A stretch of 35,970 nucleotides of DNA from Propionibacteriaceae bacterium (GTDB lineage: Bacteria; Actinomycetota; Actinomycetes; Propionibacteriales; Propionibacteriaceae): the NCBI GenBank assembly GCA_031262485.1, contig JAISHO010000044.1, forward strand, positions 1 to 35,970, in the 5' to 3' direction. A program made the translations under genes and the position numbers. The notes under the pieces are model-generated. The model was not told the origin of the DNA, did not search any database, and saw nothing but the letters and a program-made list of their open reading frames with translations. Of this stretch, positions 28,684 through 35,930 are shown one piece after another. Each line of letters opens with the position of its first letter. Position 1 is the stretch's first letter.

Positions 28684-29625
28684 TCACCCGTTCAAGGCTT
28701 TCCGCATGCCATGGATTTGGACGGCGTAGGCGATGGCGACCGTCATCGCGGCCATGACGAGGGCCAAAGCCGCCGCGTACCCCTGTTGGGAGCCGGTGAA
28801 CGCCAAGTTATACGCGTAAAGATTCGGCGTGTAATACGTCGTGATGCCGCTATTGGAGACCATCGAGGGAAGGATTTGCGGCTCGTTGAAGATTTGGAAG
28901 GTGCCGATGATCGAGAAGATGATCGTGACGACGAGCGAGCCCCGCATGGCGGGGAATTTGATCGCCCGGATCACCTGCCACTGGTTGGCGCCATCGACGG
29001 CGGCGGCCTCATACAACTCGTGGGGCACCGACTTGAGGGCGCTGTAGAAGATGAGCATGTTGTAGCCGGTGAAAGCCCACGTCACCATGACACCGATCGA
29101 GATCATCGTCGTCGACGGCGTGAAGGGGTTGACGTCGGTTCCGAGCCACTGGTTGAGCTGGCGGAACAAGCCGTAGCGCACCCCGAGCATGAACCCCCAC
29201 ATGAGGGTGGAGACGATCGCCGGCACCGCGTAGGGCAGGAAGATCGTCAAGCGGAGGAACTTCGTCCCGTAGAGGCGCCGTGAGTCGATGGCCAGGGCGA
29301 GACACATCGAGCAGAACAACATGATCGGCACCTGGATCGCCGTGAAAAGCGCGACCCTGACGACGCCGTCCCAGAACTGGGAATCGCCGAAGAGCTTCTG
29401 GTAATTCGCCACACCGGCGAAGACATCGCCCCCGACCATCCGCTGCTGAAACAAGCTGAGATAGCCGGCGTAGAAGATCGGGACGATGAAGACGAGGAGG
29501 AAGAGCACACAGAAGGGGGCTATGAACAACCATCCGATTTGACGATTGCGGAACCGCACGACGAACCCGGCACGCTGCTTGCGTCGAGGTGGGCTCGCGG
29601 GGGGCGCTTCGGTGGCCAAGGCCAT
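28684..29625 (-). CDS. Sugar ABC transporter permease, MalF type (xyloside operon)
   Basis: The 313-residue CUT1 permease has a cytoplasmic start rich in Ala, Pro and Arg, a first membrane segment at IGWLFIAPFCVLFLLVFIVPIFYAGYLS, and the EAA loop YEAAAVDGANQWQVIRAIKFPAM. The ATG at 29625 has AGGAG 6 bases upstream. It forms the channel with the MalG-type partner. A 176-bp hairpin-rich gap separates it from the binding-protein gene. Confidence 0.92.
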   Translation of the reverse strand: MALATEAPPASPPRRKQRAGFVVRFRNRQIGWLFIAPFCVLFLLVFIVPIFYAGYLSLFQQRMVGGDVFAGVANYQKLFGDSQFWDGVVRVALFTAIQVPIMLFCSMCLALAIDSRRLYGTKFLRLTIFLPYAVPAIVSTLMWGFMLGVRYGLFRQLNQWLGTDVNPFTPSTTMISIGVMVTWAFTGYNMLIFYSALKSVPHELYEAAAVDGANQWQVIRAIKFPAMRGSLVVTIIFSIIGTFQIFNEPQILPSMVSNSGITTYYTPNLYAYNLAFTGSQQGYAAALALVMAAMTVAIAYAVQIHGMRKALNG

Positions 29626-29688
29626 GCGTCACTCCTGGGATCGGTTCGCCCTGACGATGTGGGGGCGGGGGGGCACGTGCGGGGAGAA

Positions 29689-29734
29689 CAGGTGGGTGTC
29701 TCACGAGGGGGATCAGTCGCAAGACACCCACCTG
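29689..29734 (-). other. Intercistronic hairpins after the third binding-protein gene
   Basis: CAGGTGGGTGTCT (29689-29701) pairs perfectly over 13 bp with AGACACCCACCTG (29722-29734). Two smaller stems lie nearer the gene: GGCTTA/TAAGCC, and GGAAGCG with CGCTTCC around 29764-29785. No T-run is seen. The block probably protects binding-protein mRNA or limits readthrough to the permeases. Confidence 0.65.
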
Positions 29735-29801
29735 GGCTTAGGAGAAATAAGCCGTGGTCAGAGGAAGCGCCACGGGACGCTTCCAAACGTCCATAGGTGG
29801 G

Positions 29802-31139
29802 TCACTTAACAGTGAATCCCTGTTCATTGCCGTACTCGACCATCCGTTCACGCCACGTCTCGAAGACCCCTTCGAGAGTGCCCTCATGGTCGGTGTAGAG
29901 CGGTGCGCAGATGTCGGCGTAGACGGTGCGAGCCCATTCGAAGAAGGGCGGGTACTGCCAGCCAGTCGCCGCGATCTCGGAGGCCTCAGCCAAGACGGCG
30001 CCCGTCTTCTCATCGCCGAAGAACGCGTTGGAGGCGTCCTGGAACTCGGGGCTGTCGAGCACCGAGAGGTTGGGGACGAAGGCTCCGGCGTCGACGCGCG
30101 GCTGCAGGCCATCGCCGTTGGTGAAGTATTCGAGGAACTTGTAGGCCTCTTCCTTGTGGGCCGCGTCGGTCGGGATGCCGAAGGAGGAGCCGCCGTTCTC
30201 GGCGCCGACCTTCTCGCCCGCTTCCCACTGCGGCAGCAGGGCGATACGCCAGTTGCCGGACTGGTCGGGGGCACGTTCGATGAGCGAGGAGGTCAGCCAG
30301 CCACCCATGTTCTGCGTGGCGAGGGTTCCATCGTTGAGGGCACGGTTCCAATCGTCCGACCAGGCCGTGACGGAGTCGCCGAGCAAGCCCTCGTCGAGCA
30401 TCTTCTGGCGGAACTCGAGCACCTTGACCGTCTCCGGTTCGCTGAAATCGATGGTGATGTCGTTCCCGTCGACCTTGAAGGGGCGCCCGCCGGCTTGCCA
30501 GATCATCGCCAGGAGACCGAAGAGATCGCCGGTGTCATGGTCGATGTAGTAGTCGCCACCGAGAGCACGGATCGCCTTGGCCGCCTCGTAGTACTCGTCC
30601 CAGGTCGCCGGGGCCTCGGTCAGGCCGGCTTTGGCGAAGGTGTCGGCGTTCCAGAACAACACCGCGGGGCCATAGTCAGAGGGGAGAGCGTAAACCGCGT
30701 CCGTCCCCATCGTCACGTTGCTCCAGGCCGAAGCCACATAGTCGTTCTCAAGGTCCTGGGCGCCGAATTCCGTCAGATCCGTCAGCTTGCCCGGGATGGC
30801 GAAATAGGGAATCGCGAAATATTCGAACATGACGAGGTCGGGCACGCCGCTGCCCGCCTGAATGGCGTTGTCGAGCGAGGTGTACTCATCCATCGAGGAG
30901 CCGACGTTGGCGACCTCGACCTTGATGCCCGGATTGGCGGCCTCGAAACCGGCGACCGATTGCTCGACGGTGGCGTCCCAACTCCACACCGTCAAGGTGA
31001 TGTCACCGGTGGCGGAGTCGCCGTCGGCCTCGTCTAGCGGCGCGGCGGTCGTGTCACCGGAGCACGCCGCGAGGGCCAACGACGCCGCCAAAGCCCACGG
31101 AATGATCTTCTGTTTCGACGAAAGACGCATCGTCCTCAT
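29802..31139 (-). CDS. ABC transporter sugar-binding lipoprotein (xyloside operon)
   Basis: The 445-residue extracellular solute-binding protein has the lipoprotein signal SKQKIIPWALAASLALAAC, lipobox LAAC near residues 23-26, then an acidic linker. The mature part begins DITLTVWSWDATVEQSVAGFE, typical of CUT1 binding proteins. Landmarks include YALPSDYGPAVLFWN and WQAGGRPF. The ATG at 31139 is chosen with AAGGA 6 bases upstream; an in-frame ATG at 31130 is nearly as good. It is the first gene of the operon and divergent from the third LacI gene. Xylo-oligosaccharide binding is inferred from the GH120 gene. Confidence 0.92.
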   Translation of the reverse strand: MRTMRLSSKQKIIPWALAASLALAACSGDTTAAPLDEADGDSATGDITLTVWSWDATVEQSVAGFEAANPGIKVEVANVGSSMDEYTSLDNAIQAGSGVPDLVMFEYFAIPYFAIPGKLTDLTEFGAQDLENDYVASAWSNVTMGTDAVYALPSDYGPAVLFWNADTFAKAGLTEAPATWDEYYEAAKAIRALGGDYYIDHDTGDLFGLLAMIWQAGGRPFKVDGNDITIDFSEPETVKVLEFRQKMLDEGLLGDSVTAWSDDWNRALNDGTLATQNMGGWLTSSLIERAPDQSGNWRIALLPQWEAGEKVGAENGGSSFGIPTDAAHKEEAYKFLEYFTNGDGLQPRVDAGAFVPNLSVLDSPEFQDASNAFFGDEKTGAVLAEASEIAATGWQYPPFFEWARTVYADICAPLYTDHEGTLEGVFETWRERMVEYGNEQGFTVK

Positions 31140-31203
31140 CCCTCTTCCTTGAGTGTTGTGAGTCATCGCGCAACCGTCACGGACTGTGCTCATCTCTGAG
31201 TTC

Positions 31204-31227
31204 CGAAACTAATTCGCAACTATTGCG
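31204..31227 (-). promoter_or_regulatory. Tandem overlapping operators before the xyloside operon
   Basis: CGAAACTAATTCG (31204-31216) and CGCAACTATTGCG (31215-31227) overlap by two bases; the second has perfect arms and both centre on CTA. They match the sites before the Lpl-type operon and lie 65-88 bp upstream of the binding-protein start. Confidence 0.6.
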
Positions 31228-31469
31228 CCATGCGGCACACAGTAGCGGGGGATATTCACGAACGCAAGAGGGTATGGGATCATCGTGATCAGGTCGTTAT
31301 CCGGAGGTGGACCATGACCACACGACACACGGTCGGCCACGACCAGGATCGAAGAACGCTCCCACGAGACCACGAGAGCGTCGCGCAGAGGCGACGGCCG
31401 CCGACCATCAGACGATCCAGATCCAGGGAGCACGCCGAATCCGACCGAGACGACTCCCCCTCATCGACT
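31228..31469. other. Remainder of the divergent region before the third LacI gene
   Basis: Apart from the small frame at 31314-31490, the stretch holds the perfect palindrome GATCA-TCG-TGATC (31278-31290), a further possible operator. No clear promoter boxes are seen. Confidence 0.35.
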
Positions 31470-31490
31470 CGAACTATTTTCGAAAGGTAG
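31314..31490 (+). CDS. Possible small Arg-rich upstream frame before LacI
   Basis: An ATG follows GGAGG with 6-base spacing and opens a 58-codon frame ending at TAG 31488-31490, nine bases before the LacI start. The product would be rich in Arg, Asp and Ser (for example RRRPPTIRRSRSRE) and matches no family I know. The good ribosome-binding site and tight spacing suggest a translated leader that could couple to LacI, but the composition may be chance in GC-rich DNA. Confidence 0.25.
   Translation: MTTRHTVGHDQDRRTLPRDHESVAQRRRPPTIRRSRSREHAESDRDDSPSSTRTIFER
31470..31482 (+). promoter_or_regulatory. Operator-like site in the third LacI gene's leader
   Basis: CGAACTATTTTCG has CGAA/TTCG arms and lies 17 bp before the LacI ATG, next to a TTTCGAAA palindrome. 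It fits the CGAAA-N3-TTTCG operator family and suggests autoregulation. Confidence 0.5.
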
Positions 31491-31499
31491 GATGCGCCC

Positions 31500-32567
31500 A
31501 TGGCCGAACCGTCTTCACATCGCCGCGTGACCCTGGACGATGTCGCCCAGGTGGCGGAGGTGTCGAAATCCACCGTTTCGAAAGCTCTCAACAACCGTAG
31601 CGATGTCTCGGAGTCGACCCGTCAACGCGTCCTCGAAGCCGTCGCCGAACTCGGCTACGAATCGACGACAGCCCCGAAATCCTCCTCCACCACGGTGGTG
31701 GCCGTCTTCGACGCCCTCGAATCGCCGTACATCAGCAACGTGCTCCGCGGCATCCTCACGACCGCGACGACACGCAAGGCCAACTTGCTCGTGCGCATGC
31801 CACCGGAACGCGAGGTGCGTTTGGACGCCGACGTCGCTCGCGAGTGGATCTCCGAACAACATCAGGCCGGTGTCGCCGGGATCATCGGCCTGACCCTGGC
31901 CCTGCCGACGAGCCTGCTGGCCGAAGCCGAACGCGTCGGCCTGCCCTTCGTCATGATCGACCCCGTCGACACCCACGACCGCACCGTCGTCAGCGTCGGC
32001 TCCGCCAATTGGTCCGGCGCCCGCTCCGCGGCCGAACACCTCCTCGAACTCGGCCACCGCCGAATCGGCATCATCGCCGGCCCCAAAGCCTCCGACGCCG
32101 CCATCGAGCGATTCCACGGCTACCAAGCCGCGCTCGACTCGGCCGGAATCCCGCGCGACGAAGCCCTCGTGCGCTACGGCCAGTTCTCCATCGACTCCGG
32201 CGCCAGCGACGCCGCAGACCTCCTGAGCCTCAAAGACCGACCCACCGCCATCATCGCCGGCGACGACGAGATCGCCGTCGGCGTGCTCCGCGCCGCCCGC
32301 ACCCTCGGCGTCAACGTGCCGACCGACCTCAGCGTCGTCGGCTTCGACGACACCCCCCAAGCGATGTGGACCAACCCCCGCCTCACCTCGGTGCACCAAC
32401 CGCTCACCAGCATGGGCCGCGTCGCCGTCGAGACCATCCTCACCATGGCCGCCGGCCACGCCCCCGTCTCCACCCGGATCGAGTTGACCACCTCGCTCAC
32501 CGTGCGCGAATCGACCGGCCCGGCGCCAGCAACCGAGAGCGGAGACGAGACCTCAGGCAATATCTAG
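31500..32567 (+). CDS. LacI-family repressor of the xyloside operon
   Basis: The 355-residue regulator has a helix-turn-helix at about residues 9-32 (VTLDDVAQVAEVSKSTVSKALNN), a hinge ending near residue 60, and a sugar-sensing domain (TTVVAVFDALESPYISNVLRGI; GLPFVMIDPVD; LGHRRIGIIAGP; LSVVGFDDTPQA). The ATG at 31500 has AGGA 7 bases upstream. It is divergent from the binding-protein gene, so it most likely represses the xyloside operon until a xylose-containing ligand appears. Related operators before the Lpl-type operon suggest a second target. The last 20 residues are a loose, polar tail. Confidence 0.92.
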   Translation: MAEPSSHRRVTLDDVAQVAEVSKSTVSKALNNRSDVSESTRQRVLEAVAELGYESTTAPKSSSTTVVAVFDALESPYISNVLRGILTTATTRKANLLVRMPPEREVRLDADVAREWISEQHQAGVAGIIGLTLALPTSLLAEAERVGLPFVMIDPVDTHDRTVVSVGSANWSGARSAAEHLLELGHRRIGIIAGPKASDAAIERFHGYQAALDSAGIPRDEALVRYGQFSIDSGASDAADLLSLKDRPTAIIAGDDEIAVGVLRAARTLGVNVPTDLSVVGFDDTPQAMWTNPRLTSVHQPLTSMGRVAVETILTMAAGHAPVSTRIELTTSLTVRESTGPAPATESGDETSGNI

Positions 32568-32583
32568 GTTCACACGACGTCCG

Positions 32584-32738
32584 TTCGCACTTTAGCTCAC
32601 GAATTTCGCACTTTGGTCGGTGTTTTTAGCACTTTAACCGGTGTTTTTCGCACTTTCGGCGGTGGTTTTCGCACTTTAACGGCCATTCTTCGCACTTTGG
32701 CCGCTTTCTTCGCACTTTGAGTCGCACTTTCGCACTTT
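32584..32738. repeat. Tandem array of the word TTCGCACTTT with 21-bp period
   Basis: Nine copies of TTCGCACTTT (copy 3 reads TTAGCACTTT, copy 8 GTCGCACTTT) start at 32584, 32605, 32626, 32647, 32668, 32689, 32709, 32721 and 32729. The first six are exactly 21 bp apart, followed by steps of 20, 12 and 8. The remaining 11 bases of each unit vary, with GGTGTTT or CGGTG often kept. T-tracts recur about once per helical turn, so the DNA may be curved. It lies between the ends of the convergent LacI and VapC genes, so it is not an ordinary promoter. Confidence 0.9.
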
Positions 32739-32781
32739 CAGTGTAAAGGAACAATGACCCTCGTGACTTGGTTGCGAATCA

Positions 32782-33189
32782 TCACGGCGCAGCATCCGGG
32801 TAGACGATGTCGATCTCCCTGATCGTCGTCGGGAAATCTTTCCGGTTATTCGTGAGGAATTGATCGGCTCCGGCGTCGATGGCCGTGGCGAGGTGGATCG
32901 CGTCAGGGCCCTTCAAGCCGTACCTCACACCGAGAGAGACGGCCGTCATCGATATCTGGTCACTGCAAGGGATGAGAGTTAATCGGCCGAGAATGCTCAT
33001 GAGGTTTTCCGTCTCTACCCCTGACGGATTAAGACGCAGAGGCTTGACTAGCGTCTCGACGCGCAGAAGAACTGATCCGATGGCGATCACAGAGGAATCA
33101 CTGAGAAGACGCACCACGGGGGTGCCCAGTGGTTGCTGATCATCTGCGGCATAAATGAGGACATCAGAATCGAACGCGACGATCACCAC
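32782..33189 (-). CDS. PIN-domain toxin, VapC-like
   Basis: The 135-residue protein has a PIN ribonuclease domain with acidic site residues D7 (AFDSDVLIYA), E45 (RVETLVK), D96 (GPDAIHLATA) and the N114/N115-D118 block (TNNRKDF). VapC toxins cleave specific RNAs and are silenced by the antitoxin encoded just upstream. The start is one of two adjacent GTG codons (33189 or 33186) that overlap the antitoxin stop, with AAGGG upstream, so the pair is translationally coupled. All key acids are present, so the toxin is probably active. Confidence 0.88.
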   Translation of the reverse strand: MVIVAFDSDVLIYAADDQQPLGTPVVRLLSDSSVIAIGSVLLRVETLVKPLRLNPSGVETENLMSILGRLTLIPCSDQISMTAVSLGVRYGLKGPDAIHLATAIDAGADQFLTNNRKDFPTTIREIDIVYPDAAP

Positions 33190-33464
33190 GCATCCCTTTC
33201 GGCTCTCAGTTCAGCGACCCTAGCCTCAGCGTCATGGAAACCAGGTTTGATCTCCAAAGGCAGGTTCTTCGCCTCTTCCATCATCTGTTCGAGCTTTTCA
33301 TTCATGGCATAAAGCACTGCCGTGCGCGGTGTCGCCTTGCGATGGCTCGTCAGATCAGCCACTGGCATACCGTTACGGGAAATCGTCATATCCTCCCCCG
33401 CTTGAACACGATCGAGGACCGAGGCCAGGTTGGCGCGCAGCTCGGTGAAAGTCACAGTCGTCAT
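33183..33464 (-). CDS. Antitoxin, Phd/YefM-like, partner of VapC
   Basis: The 93-residue antitoxin has an N-terminal DNA-binding part (TVTFTELRANLASVLDRVQAGEDMTISRNGMPVADL) of the Phd/YefM type, and a charged C-terminal tail (residues 50-93) that would wrap the toxin. The ATG at 33464 is preferred; an ATG two codons earlier (33470) is possible. The start lies inside an 18-bp palindrome, so transcription is probably leaderless and autorepressed. It overlaps the toxin start. Confidence 0.88.
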   Translation of the reverse strand: MTTVTFTELRANLASVLDRVQAGEDMTISRNGMPVADLTSHRKATPRTAVLYAMNEKLEQMMEEAKNLPLEIKPGFHDAEARVAELRAERDAW

Positions 33465-33480
33465 GTACATCAGTGTACAT
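33463..33480 (-). promoter_or_regulatory. Operator over the antitoxin start
   Basis: ATGTACA and TGTACAT form perfect 7-bp arms around TCAG, overlapping the antitoxin start codon. TGTACA-type sites are typical of Phd/YefM antitoxins, so autorepression by the antitoxin or complex is likely. Confidence 0.75.
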
Positions 33481-33521
33481 AGGCGGGGAAGCCGATGCCC
33501 CACCTCGCTGGGAGCGTTCGC

Positions 33522-35183
33522 TCAGGCGGCCAAGTCCCACGCCTCGACGGGGTCGGCGATCGTGGCGGCGTTGTGACGCTTCGCGGTGATCGCACGCTTG
33601 GGTTTGCTCGGGGGACGACGTTTGATGACGTCTCGGCTATAGGGGAGGAGGGCATGCTTCGGTTTAGATGAACGGCGGAACCACGAGAACACGGGAGAGT
33701 GCCTCGGTTCCGAAGGTTCGTCGGGGGTGGTGGTGATAGACCCGGTTATCACACCAGTGACGGCGATGGTCTCCGTCGCTGAATCGTGAGCCGGGGCCGC
33801 GAGTGCGACGTTGGGAAGCGGGATGGACATCGGTGGGGATTCGCCGTCGCCGACCTCGACCTTTTTGCGGGTGCCCCAGGCGGTGGAGTTGACTGTCAGG
33901 AGCGACCAGACTCGGGCGAAGGACATGATGGCGATCGTCATGAGGCCATAGACCGGGGAGAGGGCGAAGGAGTGGATCGTCGAGCGGGTCGATTGTCGTT
34001 GACGGGCGATATCGAAGAATCGCACCGAATGGGCCACCGCCATGACGACGACGAGCATGAGATAAACGCCGATCTGGAATGTCCCCGCGCTCAGTGAACG
34101 GATGACGATGCTGATGAGCAGGCCCGTCATGAGGATCCATTGGACGATCTCGATGATGATGAGCCACCATGCCATCGAATGGGCGCTGAGATCTTTGATG
34201 CCGAAGAGAGACTCGCGGAAGAACGAGCGGCCCCAGCGGGCTTGTTGACGCAGATAGTGCGTCAATTTCTCCGGCACCACGGTTTGGGCGACGCAATCCT
34301 CGGCCAATTCGACGCGACCGTAGCGCAGGCACAGATTCGTCAGGTGACGGTCGTCGCCGGCGATCGCCATGCTTCCCATGAATCGCTGATGGAGGAATTC
34401 GTCGAGGATACGGTCGAACGTCGATTTGCGATAGAGCGCGAAGCTGCCGCAGACGCAGAGCACCGAGCCGAGCGTCGAATAGGCCGCTCGTTCGGTGAGG
34501 AAAGCGTTGACATAGCGCACGTCGATGATGCGCGTGAGGATATTCGTCTCGTAATTCTCCGCCAGCACCACGGCGGTGATCGCTTGAATCTCGGGATCCA
34601 TGAAGCGACGCAGGCTGTTGCGCACGGCGTCGGGCTGGGCGACGGTGTCGGAGTCGACGGCCACGATCGCCTTGATATCGGGGTGAAGATAGCCCGCGCC
34701 GGTCGCCATGGCGTGGCGTTTGCCCTGGTTGTGGTCATGAACGACGACGATGACATTGTCGCGCTCACGCTCGTAGCGATAGGCGATGTCGAGGGCACGG
34801 GTGTCAGTGGAGGCGTCGTCGACGACGATGATCTGGGCCAGCGGATAATCCTGAGTCAGGAGCGATTCGAGACATTTTCGGAAATATCCCGGATCCTCGT
34901 TGTAGAGGGTGATGATCGCACCCGCTTGGCCGTAATCCCGCCCCGTCGTCACGAGCGTCGCCGAACTATGGGTGCGGTTGAGCATCGACAACGCCATCTT
35001 CGCGCCGAGGACACCCAAGGCCAGCACCCCGTAGACGGTCACGGCGCCGAGGTCGTACCAGCGCAGCGACACCGCCGTAAGACAGATGAGATAGAGCAAG
35101 ATCGCCAAGAGTGGCTTACGGCGCACCCCCACCCAGCTGGAGGCGACGCTGGGCGGACGCCTCCAGCGTCGGTCATTCCTCAC
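33522..35183 (-). CDS. Membrane glycosyltransferase family 2, hyaluronan/chitin-synthase-like
   Basis: The 553-residue processive-type GT2 has two membrane segments at residues 24-66, then a catalytic domain with VDD (121-123), DSD (177-179, metal/UDP-sugar binding), GDD (276-278) and QQARW (313-317, the processivity motif). Four or so membrane segments follow, then a Pro/Ser/Arg-rich cytoplasmic tail of about 110 residues. The layout matches HasA/NodC-type synthases that polymerise and export a polysaccharide. The GTG at 35183 has AAGG about 10 bases upstream. It lies 6 bp after the lipoprotein gene, so the two are one unit. The product polymer is unknown. Confidence 0.88.
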   Translation of the reverse strand: MRNDRRWRRPPSVASSWVGVRRKPLLAILLYLICLTAVSLRWYDLGAVTVYGVLALGVLGAKMALSMLNRTHSSATLVTTGRDYGQAGAIITLYNEDPGYFRKCLESLLTQDYPLAQIIVVDDASTDTRALDIAYRYERERDNVIVVVHDHNQGKRHAMATGAGYLHPDIKAIVAVDSDTVAQPDAVRNSLRRFMDPEIQAITAVVLAENYETNILTRIIDVRYVNAFLTERAAYSTLGSVLCVCGSFALYRKSTFDRILDEFLHQRFMGSMAIAGDDRHLTNLCLRYGRVELAEDCVAQTVVPEKLTHYLRQQARWGRSFFRESLFGIKDLSAHSMAWWLIIIEIVQWILMTGLLISIVIRSLSAGTFQIGVYLMLVVVMAVAHSVRFFDIARQRQSTRSTIHSFALSPVYGLMTIAIMSFARVWSLLTVNSTAWGTRKKVEVGDGESPPMSIPLPNVALAAPAHDSATETIAVTGVITGSITTTPDEPSEPRHSPVFSWFRRSSKPKHALLPYSRDVIKRRPPSKPKRAITAKRHNAATIADPVEAWDLAA

Positions 35184-35189
35184 CGCTGG

Positions 35190-35810
35190 TCATCCTTGAG
35201 AGGTGGATTCCGCGTAGGCGCGGGACATCGCCTGGTTGAGGTAGTCGAGCAGCTCGACGCGGGCGTTCTCCGCGTCGGCGCTCCCGTCGGAGTCCGCGAT
35301 CGTGATTGCCGCGAAGACTGGTTGTGATCCGCTGTGGTCGATCGGTGGGCACGCCGCCATCAAATCGTCGATTTGTTCGGTCGTGATCGCGAGCGGCAAG
35401 ACGACCTCCGGCAGCGCGGTGTCGGTGGCGGGATCGGCCACATCGGGCCAGCCGTTGTCACGGGCGCACTGGGCGAAACCGACGGAGGCGTCGCCGATCT
35501 GAGCGATCGTGTCGTCATCCCGGCTCTCCGCCTCCGTGGTCTCGTCAGCGCCGGGCGCGGCGTCCGCGGGCGCCTCCTCGACTGTGCCGGGATCACCTGC
35601 CCCATCTTCCCCGTTCATCGCAAAGGTCTCTGCCGTGTTAGCCCCACCCGTATCGTCGCTAGGTCCGTCGACCGGTTGGCCAGCCACCTCGACGACCTCG
35701 GCGGGAACGGGAGTTGACTCTCCGTCTGTGGTTCCGGAGGAACAACCGGCGAGAGCGAGGACGGCCAAGCCGGCCATCGCGAGAAGGGGGAGGGATCGGG
35801 AGCGCATCAT
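35190..35810 (-). CDS. Lipoprotein of unknown function upstream of the GT2 gene
   Basis: The 206-residue protein has a lipoprotein signal (RSRSLPLLAMAGLAVLALAGC, lipobox LAGC at 20-23), an acidic Gly/Pro/Thr/Asp-rich linker to about residue 105, and a small C-terminal domain containing FAQCARDNGWPDVADP and LMAACPP. FxxCxRxxGxPxFPDP-like motifs occur in actinobacterial lipoproteins of unknown role. The two mature cysteines may form a disulfide. It should sit on the outer membrane face and could help export or modify the GT2 product; that is inference from the 6-bp spacing. Confidence 0.85.
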   Translation of the reverse strand: MMRSRSLPLLAMAGLAVLALAGCSSGTTDGESTPVPAEVVEVAGQPVDGPSDDTGGANTAETFAMNGEDGAGDPGTVEEAPADAAPGADETTEAESRDDDTIAQIGDASVGFAQCARDNGWPDVADPATDTALPEVVLPLAITTEQIDDLMAACPPIDHSGSQPVFAAITIADSDGSADAENARVELLDYLNQAMSRAYAESTSQG

Positions 35811-35884
35811 GACCTCGGATCTCGCGCCGGATGACGACGTCCAGCGGCGGGGCTAAAGGGGTGGATGGAGGGAAGAGGGCGACG

Positions 35885-35930
35885 CTGTTGTCGGCTCACT
35901 GTCCGGGAAAGATGAGTGTGCCGACAACAG
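35885..35930. terminator. Inverted repeat upstream of the lipoprotein gene
   Basis: CTGTTGTCGGC (35885-35895) pairs perfectly over 11 bp with GCCGACAACAG (35920-35930), with CAC/GTG extending the stem inside one mismatch. It lies 75-120 bp upstream of the lipoprotein start. It may terminate a gene beyond the window edge or act as an operator. Bases 35811-35970 hold no gene. Confidence 0.4.

Noticed and set aside
32584-32738. Array read as a CRISPR locus
   Set aside because: The repeats are 10 bp with 11-bp intervals, far below CRISPR sizes, and no cas gene is near.
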